DNA from: Stomoxys calcitrans
Lineage: Eukaryota; Arthropoda; Insecta; Diptera; Muscidae
DNA length: 64,000 bases
Assembly (NCBI RefSeq): GCF_963082655.1
Contig: NC_081553.1
Location: 226,475,070-226,539,069, forward strand
Direction of reading: 5' to 3'
Position numbers and translations under genes: made by a program
Shown here: piece after piece, positions 57,472 through 64,000 of the stretch
Position numbering within the stretch: the first letter of the stretch is position 1
Layout: the number at the start of each line of letters is the position of its first letter
Notes under the pieces: model-generated
What the model saw: the letters and a program-made list of their open reading frames with translations, nothing else
Told to the model about the DNA's origin: nothing
Databases searched by the model: none

Positions 57472-60110
57472 TATCTTATATATAAAATCAATTTGTGCTT
57501 GTTTCTAGGTTTGTTTGTTTGTGTGTTCCTTATAGACTCAAAAACGGCTGAACCGATTTTCTTCAAATTTTCACAGATGGTGCATAATGATTCCGTGCTG
57601 AAGGTAGGGTACTAAATTTTCTAATATCTGTAGGGGGCGGAGCCTCCCTCTTAACCTAATTTTCAGAAACGCCATATCTCGGAGATGGGTGCAGCGATTT
57701 AAGCAAAAATTTGGTATCCAAATTTCGGATGGGGTATCTAGGGGGGCCGCCCCACCCCCAAAACTTACAAAATATATATATAGACCAATCATGACAATAT
57801 GGGACTCAAATGAAAGGTATTTAAGACTAGAAAACGTATCTGATATCCAATTGTCGAACTAAGTTTTTGGGGTTCTACCCCTTCCCAAAACACCCCCAAA
57901 CAGGACTTCTTTTCTGACCATGGCAATATGGGACTTAAATAAAAGGTAGTGTGGAATACGAATCTGATATCCAGATGTGGGACCAAGTGTTTGGAGGCCG
58001 ACCATTACCGTGAACATGCCCCAAAGAGCACAAATTTACGACCATAACAATATGGGGCTCAAATGCAAGGTCTTTCGAAGTAAAGCACAAATCTGATATC
58101 AATATTTGGGAAAAGTGTCTATGGGGCCACCCCACTCCCATAATACCACCCAATAAGTTTTTTTTTAGAGTAGAACACGAATCTGTTATGTATTTTCAAA
58201 GCAAAGTCACTGAGTGACCGCCCCATCCCCAAAACACTCCCCAAACCGGTCATGTTTGCTGACTATGGAAAAATGAGCCTAAAATGAAAGGTATTTGGGA
58301 GTAGACCATGAATCTGATATCAACATTTGAGATCAACTGTCCCATCACCATAACAACCCCCAAATAGGACGTATTTGCTCACCAAGACAATTTGGGTCTT
58401 CAAGACAGTGGAGTTCGATATTCATAATTTTTAGGGCCCATACCCCAAACCGGACATATTTGGCTTTTGCAATAAGGGATTTGAATGAATGGTATTTGAG
58501 ATTAGAAAACGAATTTGATATGCAATTTTGAGGTCAATTCCAATAAATGATATATGGATATATGAGAACAGAGCACGTTGCTGATATATTTTCAGGACTT
58601 AGTGTTTCGGGGACCACCCCACTCCCCAAAACACCCATAAATCGGGCATATTTACCGACCATGTCAATTTGGGACTCATATGAAAAGTATTGGGGAGTAG
58701 AACACGAAATTGATACCCATTTTCTGGGGGTCTACCCCTTTCCCTTAATAGAACACAAACAGCAATTATATACTCACCATCGCAATATGGGTAAAAATTT
58801 GCCGACCATGCCAATATGTGGCTGAAATGATAGGTATTTGAGATTAGAAAACTAATTTGATAACCAATTTTGGGGCCAAGTGCTTGGGGGACGCCTCATC
58901 CTATAAACTCTACTTAAACCTATGGCGGGGTTTAAATAAATAAATTTTACAAAAGAGATCAGGACCAAGTGTCTACGAGACCACCTCACCCCCGAAAACA
59001 CTTCTAAATAGGACATCATGAGAATCGTGAGTAGAATACAAATTTGATATCAAAATTTGGGTCCAAGTACTGCCCTGACCCCAAAACTCTTTCAAATAGG
59101 CAAATTGGACGATAATGACAATATGGGACTCGAATTAAAGGTATTGGGGAGTAGATTACGAATATGGTCAGGAAGGAGGAGTAGGGTATATAATTTGTTG
59201 ATATTAGATGAGGCGGATCCTCCCCCTTTATTCCAAAAACACAACCCAAAATCAAGGTTGAATCGATTGGGACAATATGGGTATCAAATGAAGAAATTGG
59301 AGAGTAGAATACAAATATGGTATTAAAAGTTGGGTCCAAGGAACCCAGGGGCCACTCCAATCCCAAAGGTTCCCCAAACAAACATATTGGACATACATAC
59401 CAATATGGGACTAAAATGAAATTTTTCGGGAGAAGATAAAGAATATGACATAAAAAACGATGTCTAAGTGGGAATGGGAATTTTAAGACTCAAATGAAAG
59501 GTATTTGGGAGTTGATTACGAATATGACATTAAACTTTATGTCTACGAATCTAGGTGGCGATTACCTCCACAAATCGCCTCGAATAGATTATTTGACCAA
59601 TTAAAACAATGGGAGATCAAATGATATATATTTTTGAGTAGAGTGCGTCATTCAAATATGCGCTCAAGTGGCAGAGGGAGTGTGGCCCACAACCCTCATA
59701 TAGACACCCTCCACCAAACGGCTGTATACATCAATCATGTCAATAAGGGGTTGAATTACAGGTATATGGACTACGAATCTGATATCTTCATTCTGCCCAT
59801 ATATCTAGCGGACCACCTCACCACAAAACAGCATAAACATAAATAAATAACATAAATGGCTGAACCGATTTTCATGAAATGTTCACAGCTTATAGAGGGG
59901 GCCAACCCCGCTGAAAATCGGGTACTTCATTTTGTGATAAGATCCAAACAAAAGATACTTGAGAGTAGAATACGAAACTTTTATAAAAATTTCGGGTCAA
60001 TTCCCAGGGGGTCGACCCACCCCAAAATTATGGACATGGATACCAAACGGAACTATATAGGATTTTAATGAACGGTATTTGAGAGTTAAATACGAATAAA
60101 AACTATTTTC
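57472..60110 (+). mobile_element. Long interspersed element with degenerate sub-repeats, copy 4
   Basis: Starts TATATATAAAATCAATTTGT and GTTTGTTTGTTTGTG, then GACTCAAAAACGGCTGAACC, followed by about 20 degenerate units (CAATATGGGACTCAAATGAA...). The GC-rich CTAGT end is not found and the right side decays near 60.1 kb. It lies in the presumed first introns of Aqr or upstream of what is visible of it. Confidence 0.55.
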
Positions 60111-60357
60111 AAATTTGGACCATGTCAAAAGGGGACAGCTGTATAAATCTATTACTGGGGTCGGACGATAAATTTAAGCCAAAATGAAAATCAATTTCGA
60201 AAAAAATGTTTAAAAAATAAGATTAAATAAAAATTTAATTAAAATAAAATAAATAATATAATAATAATAATAAATAAAACAATTAACACGTGCAAAGTTT
60301 GGCCAGACCGAATCTTGGGAATCCACCACCATGGATTCTGCTAAAATGTGGGAGCTA

Positions 60358-60594
60358 TTGGGTTGCCCAAAAAGTAATTGCGGATTTTTCATATAGTCGG
60401 CGTTGACAAATTTTTTCACAGCTTGTGACTCTGTAATTGCATTCTTTCTTCTGTCAGTTATCAGCTGTTACTTTTAGCTTGCTTTAGAAAAAAATTGTAA
60501 AAAAAGTATATTTGATTAAAGTTCATTCTAAGTTTTATTAAAAATGCATTTACTTTCTTTTAAAAAAGCCGCAATTACTTTTTGGGCAACCCAA
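60358..60594 (-). mobile_element. Mariner-like MITE, copy 7
   Basis: 237 bp, reverse orientation, TA flanks. Confidence 0.92.
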
Positions 60595-60599
60595 TATAT

Positions 60600-61230
60600 C
60601 TGGTTATAAACCGAATTAGACCGTACTTGGCGCAGTTGTTGAGAGTCATAACAGCCAAATCGTATAAATGTCGCGGTTTGTAAGGGTTCAAGAAGTTTGA
60701 TCGGGAGATCGGTTTATATGGGAGCTACATCATGTTCTTGGCCGATTTTGACCGTACTTACAACAGTTGTTGGAAGTCATGACAGAACACCACATGCCAA
60801 ATTTCACAAGAATTGCTTCCAGGGGCCAAGAATTCAAACTGGGAGATCGGTTTATATGGGAGCTATTTCAGGTTCTTCACCGATTTGGACCGCATTTGAC
60901 ACAGTTATTTGAAGTCATAGCAGAACATTATGTACAAAATTTCAGCCAAATCGGGCGAAAATTTAGGCTTACAGGGGCTCAAGAAGTCAAATCGACGGAT
61001 CGGTTTATGTGGGGGCTATATCCAAATTTGAACCTATGTGGCCAATTTGAACCTATGTCGACCGCTATCTTGATTTCGACAGACGGACGGACATGGCTTA
61101 TTCGACTCAGAATTTCGAGACGATCAAGAATTTATATGCTTTATGGGGTCCTTCATCAATATTTCAAGGTGTTACAAACGGAATGACTAGATTAGTATAC
61201 CCCCATCCTATGGTGGTGGGTATAATATTA
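60600..61230 (-). repeat. About 150-bp array, reverse orientation
   Basis: Units with GATCGGTTTATATGGGAGCT at 60708, 60843 and 60997, ending in a GACGGACGGACATGG block and TACCCCCATCCTATGGTGGT then GGGTATAAT, the usual end of this family. Confidence 0.75.
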
Positions 61231-61479
61231 AAATAAATTGTGGTTAAAATAAAATACAATATTCCAAATTTCGGAAAAATTTTCTTTAAATTTAAATCAA
61301 TAAAAAAAAGTCCATACCTACTTTAAATTTTTTTAATTTTGACAAAATTTTAAAACTTTTTGAAATTTCAGCAAAAGGTATACCTATTTAGCTTATTTAA
61401 TACATGTCCAGCATCCTTTTAAGGACTTTTTAAAACTTTATCGATGAATTTTCTACGAAAACCAATTCTAATTGGTTTT

Positions 61480-62100
61480 TTATACGCTCCACCATAGGAT
61501 GGGAGAGTATACTAATTTCGTCATTCTGTTTGGAACACCTCGAAACATGCGTTTAGGACCCCATAAAGTATATATATTCTTGATCGTCATGTCATTTTAA
61601 GTCGATCTAGCCATGTCCGTCCGTCCGTCTGTCTGTCGAAAGCACGCTAACTTTCGAAGGAGTAAAGCAATGCGCTTGAAATTTATAAGTGTAGGTCGGT
61701 TAGGATTGTAAATGGGCTAAATCGGTCCATGTTTTGATATAGCTGTCATATAAACCGATCTTGGGTCTTGACTTCTTGAGCCTCTAGTGGGCGCAATTCT
61801 TATCCGATTTAGTTGTAATTTTGCACGTGGTGTTTTGATATCACTGCCAACAACTGTGTTAGGTATGATTCAAATCGGTTCATAACCTGGTATAGCTGCC
61901 ATATTAACCGATCTTGGATCTTTATTTCTTGAGCCGCTGGAGCGCACAATTCTCATCCGATTTGGCTGAAATTTTGCATGAGGTGTTTTGATATGATTTC
62001 CAATAACAACAATAACAGTGCAGGTTATATGTACATAACCTGATATAGCTGCCATATAAACCGATCTGGGATCTTGACTTCTTGAACCTCTAGTTTTTTT
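61480..62100 (+). repeat. About 153-bp array, forward orientation
   Basis: Begins TACGCTCCACCATAGGATGG, then CCGTCCGTCCGTCTGTCTGTC, then units with TATAGCTGYCATATAAACCG spaced 153-154 bp (61738, 61892, 62045). It is the mirror partner of the array at 60600-61230, 250 bp away. Confidence 0.8.
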
Positions 62101-62124
62101 AATAAAATTTATTAAATATATATA

Positions 62125-62359
62125 TTGGGTCGCCCAAAAAGTAATTGCGGATTTTTCATATAGTCGGCGTTGACAAATTTTTTCACAGCTTGTGACGCTG
62201 TAATTGCATTCTTTCTTCTGTCAGTTATCAGCTTTTACTTTTAGCTTGCTTTAGAAAAAAGTGTAAAAAAGTATATTTGATTAAAGTTTATTCTAAGTTT
62301 TATTAAAAATGCATTTACTTTCTTTTTAAAAATCCGCAATTACTTTTTGGGCAACCCAA
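62125..62359 (-). mobile_element. Mariner-like MITE, copy 8
   Basis: 235 bp, TA flanks; one change in the left terminus (GGGTCGCCC). Inserted at the end of the 61.5-62.1 kb array. Confidence 0.92.
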
Positions 62360-62364
62360 TATAT

Positions 62365-63175
62365 ATTTTTTTTGAATTAAACTGAAAATTTCGCTCCCTT
62401 TTTGGGCGAAATTTCGATTTCATTAATTTTTCATGACTTGAACTCATATTCACCTTTCGTGCCGAAATCCCATTTTTATATTTGCTTAAATGAGCAAACT
62501 GCCCATTCTACATGTATTTCATCTTTCGTGCTCATCTTAGTTTTTTTGTGACCGGCGAACTGAGTGAGGTTAATATTTATTGTCATAATAAACATAACTG
62601 CACTCTATATACAATCCACATGCGTGCATACATACCACTCATGCCACTAACAAGTCTATTACTATAAATTATTTATTTCCGTACTATTTAATTACGGAAT
62701 TGCGATTACGATGACACACCACAAAGCCGGAGGCGGAGAAGAAGTAGTATGCAACCCTATAACGTGTGCGTTTGTTTGTACTTCTTACACTCAAGCTTTG
62801 CTTAACAACTGTCAATAGAACTTGGTTCTCTTGTCTTGACTCTCACTTAGTTCTTTAGATAGGGAAATATGAGAGAAGAGCTGAGTTGTATTAATTGAAT
62901 TTCTGGGAAAAAAGGTAGAGGAAGGTAGGTGAGAGTGAAATGTGCAAATTGGGGATGAGTTTGTTGGCGTTGTACAATTGTGCAAGAAATAGAGAAACAT
63001 CAGCTCTCAGAGAAAAGAAGAGTAACATACAGTGAATGCCATTATTAGTCGGTTTTTGTAATTTTTTTACAAGTTGAAATTTTTAAATTGTAATATGAAA
63101 CAATTTGCTAAAAAATTATTTTTAATCCAATTTTAAACTATATCCTCACAATGAAACTAATCATAATCATAACCA
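62365..63175. other. Spacer, nothing recognised
   Basis: AT-rich with a short AGAGAAGAG/GAGAGTGAAA-rich stretch near 62.9 kb. No gene or repeat family identified. Confidence 0.4.
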
Positions 63176-63179
63176 TGTT

Positions 63180-64000
63180 ATAACAAGTAAAAGGGCATTA
63201 AGTTCGGCCGGGCCGAACTTTGGATTCCCACCACCTCGGGTATATATGAAAACCCCCTTTCGTCACAATCCGGTGAAAATTAGATAACTTATGCTCCCAA
63301 ATGCGGCACGGACATTAAGTGGTCTAATAAATAAAAGTCTCTGTTGAATTTTGTATTTAAAATTTCAACAAAATCGGGTAATAAATAAAGCTTTAATGAG
63401 CTTTAGGCCCTTAATCTATATGACAGCTTTATCCAAATACAGTCCGATCTTTTCCATATTTGGATGGCCTAAAACTACTTACTGTTTCAAGTTTCAGCGA
63501 AATCGGAAAAAAATAAAGCTTTTATGGGCTTCATACTATTTATCAAATATGGTTTGGTTTGGATCGGTCTAAATATAGTCCGATCCAAACCATATTTGGG
63601 GCGGATGTCGGGAGACCTAAAATTACCCACTGTTTCAAATTTCAGTGTAATCGGACAATAAATAGGGCTTAGTCCGATCTAGGCCATATTTGGGTCAGAT
63701 GTCGGGAGGCCTTAAACTACTCACTGTTTAAAATTTCAGCGAAATCGGATACAAAATAAAGCATTTATGGGCATTAGATCCTTTATCGTCAAATCGGTCT
63801 ACATAGAAGCTATATCCAAATATGGTCCGATTTGGCCCGTTCAAGAACTTAACCAGCGCGGATCAAAAAGACGTATCTGTGCCAAATTTCAGCTCAATAT
63901 CTCAATTTATGAAGGCTGCAGAGTGATTACAACAGACGGACGGACAGACACACGGGCATCGTTGAATCGTTTTAGAATTTTACGACAATCCGAAATATAT
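63180..64000 (-). repeat. About 150-bp array running off the right edge
   Basis: Begins AGTTCGGCCGGGCCGAACTT then GGATTCCCACCACCTCGGGT, followed by reverse-orientation units (CAGTCCGATC, CAGATGTCGGGAGGCCTTAA, AAATCGG...AATAAAGC) and a CAGACGGACGGACAGACACA block at the end. It matches the array at 20826-22465 in reverse. Confidence 0.8.

Overview
This is a window of insect nuclear DNA, most likely from a higher fly (calyptrate Diptera; a muscid such as Stomoxys, Haematobia or Musca is my best guess). The reasons are GT-AG introns of 50-70 bp in compact genes, a CYP315A1 (shadow) ecdysone-synthesis gene, and AT-rich spacers packed with mariner-type MITEs, tRNA-derived SINEs and decayed non-LTR retrotransposons. 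The species is an inference.

Five protein-coding genes could be rebuilt exon by exon, with reading phase checked across every junction: (1) an ABCC/MRP4-type ABC transporter, minus strand, 3489-11335, 11 coding exons, last exon(s) not found; (2) CYP315A1/shadow, plus strand, 35584-45503, 7 exons, complete (533 aa); (3) an SMPD4-type neutral sphingomyelinase, minus strand, 45951-48977, 10 exons, complete (752 aa); (4) DNALI1, axonemal dynein light intermediate chain p28, plus strand, 51704-52580, 3 exons, complete (249 aa); (5) Aquarius (intron-binding spliceosomal helicase), minus strand, 52686-56711, the C-terminal 1186 residues, with the N-terminus not in the window. From memory, the Drosophila relatives of these genes lie close together on 3R (86F-87A), so this looks like a conserved neighbourhood of functionally unrelated genes. 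sad/SMPD4 and DNALI1/Aqr are convergent pairs with short spacers (447 and 105 bp between stop codons).

The rest is mostly repeats. 1-3.5 kb: LINE remnants and other repeats. 8.1-10.5, 11.7-14.05, 14.05-15.6 and 57.5-60.1 kb: copies of a long element with degenerate 117-131 bp sub-repeats, two of them inverted around the first three MRP4 exons. 15.7-16.2, 24.8-25.7 and 33.3-34.7 kb: inverted-repeat (foldback-like) elements. 17.2-17.8, 20.8-22.5, 26.3-27.5, 37.2-38.3, 60.6-62.1 and 63.2-64 kb: arrays of about 150-bp units sharing one core motif. Eight mariner-like MITEs of about 235 bp are spread across the window.

I see no CRISPR array, operon, prophage or other prokaryote-type system. The most unusual gene-level signals are a GC-AG intron in Aqr, a frame-open 60-nt intron inside the first Walker A motif of the ABC transporter, an intron of that gene made almost wholly of a SINE, and polyadenylation-type hexamers overlapping both stop codons of the convergent DNALI1/Aqr pair.
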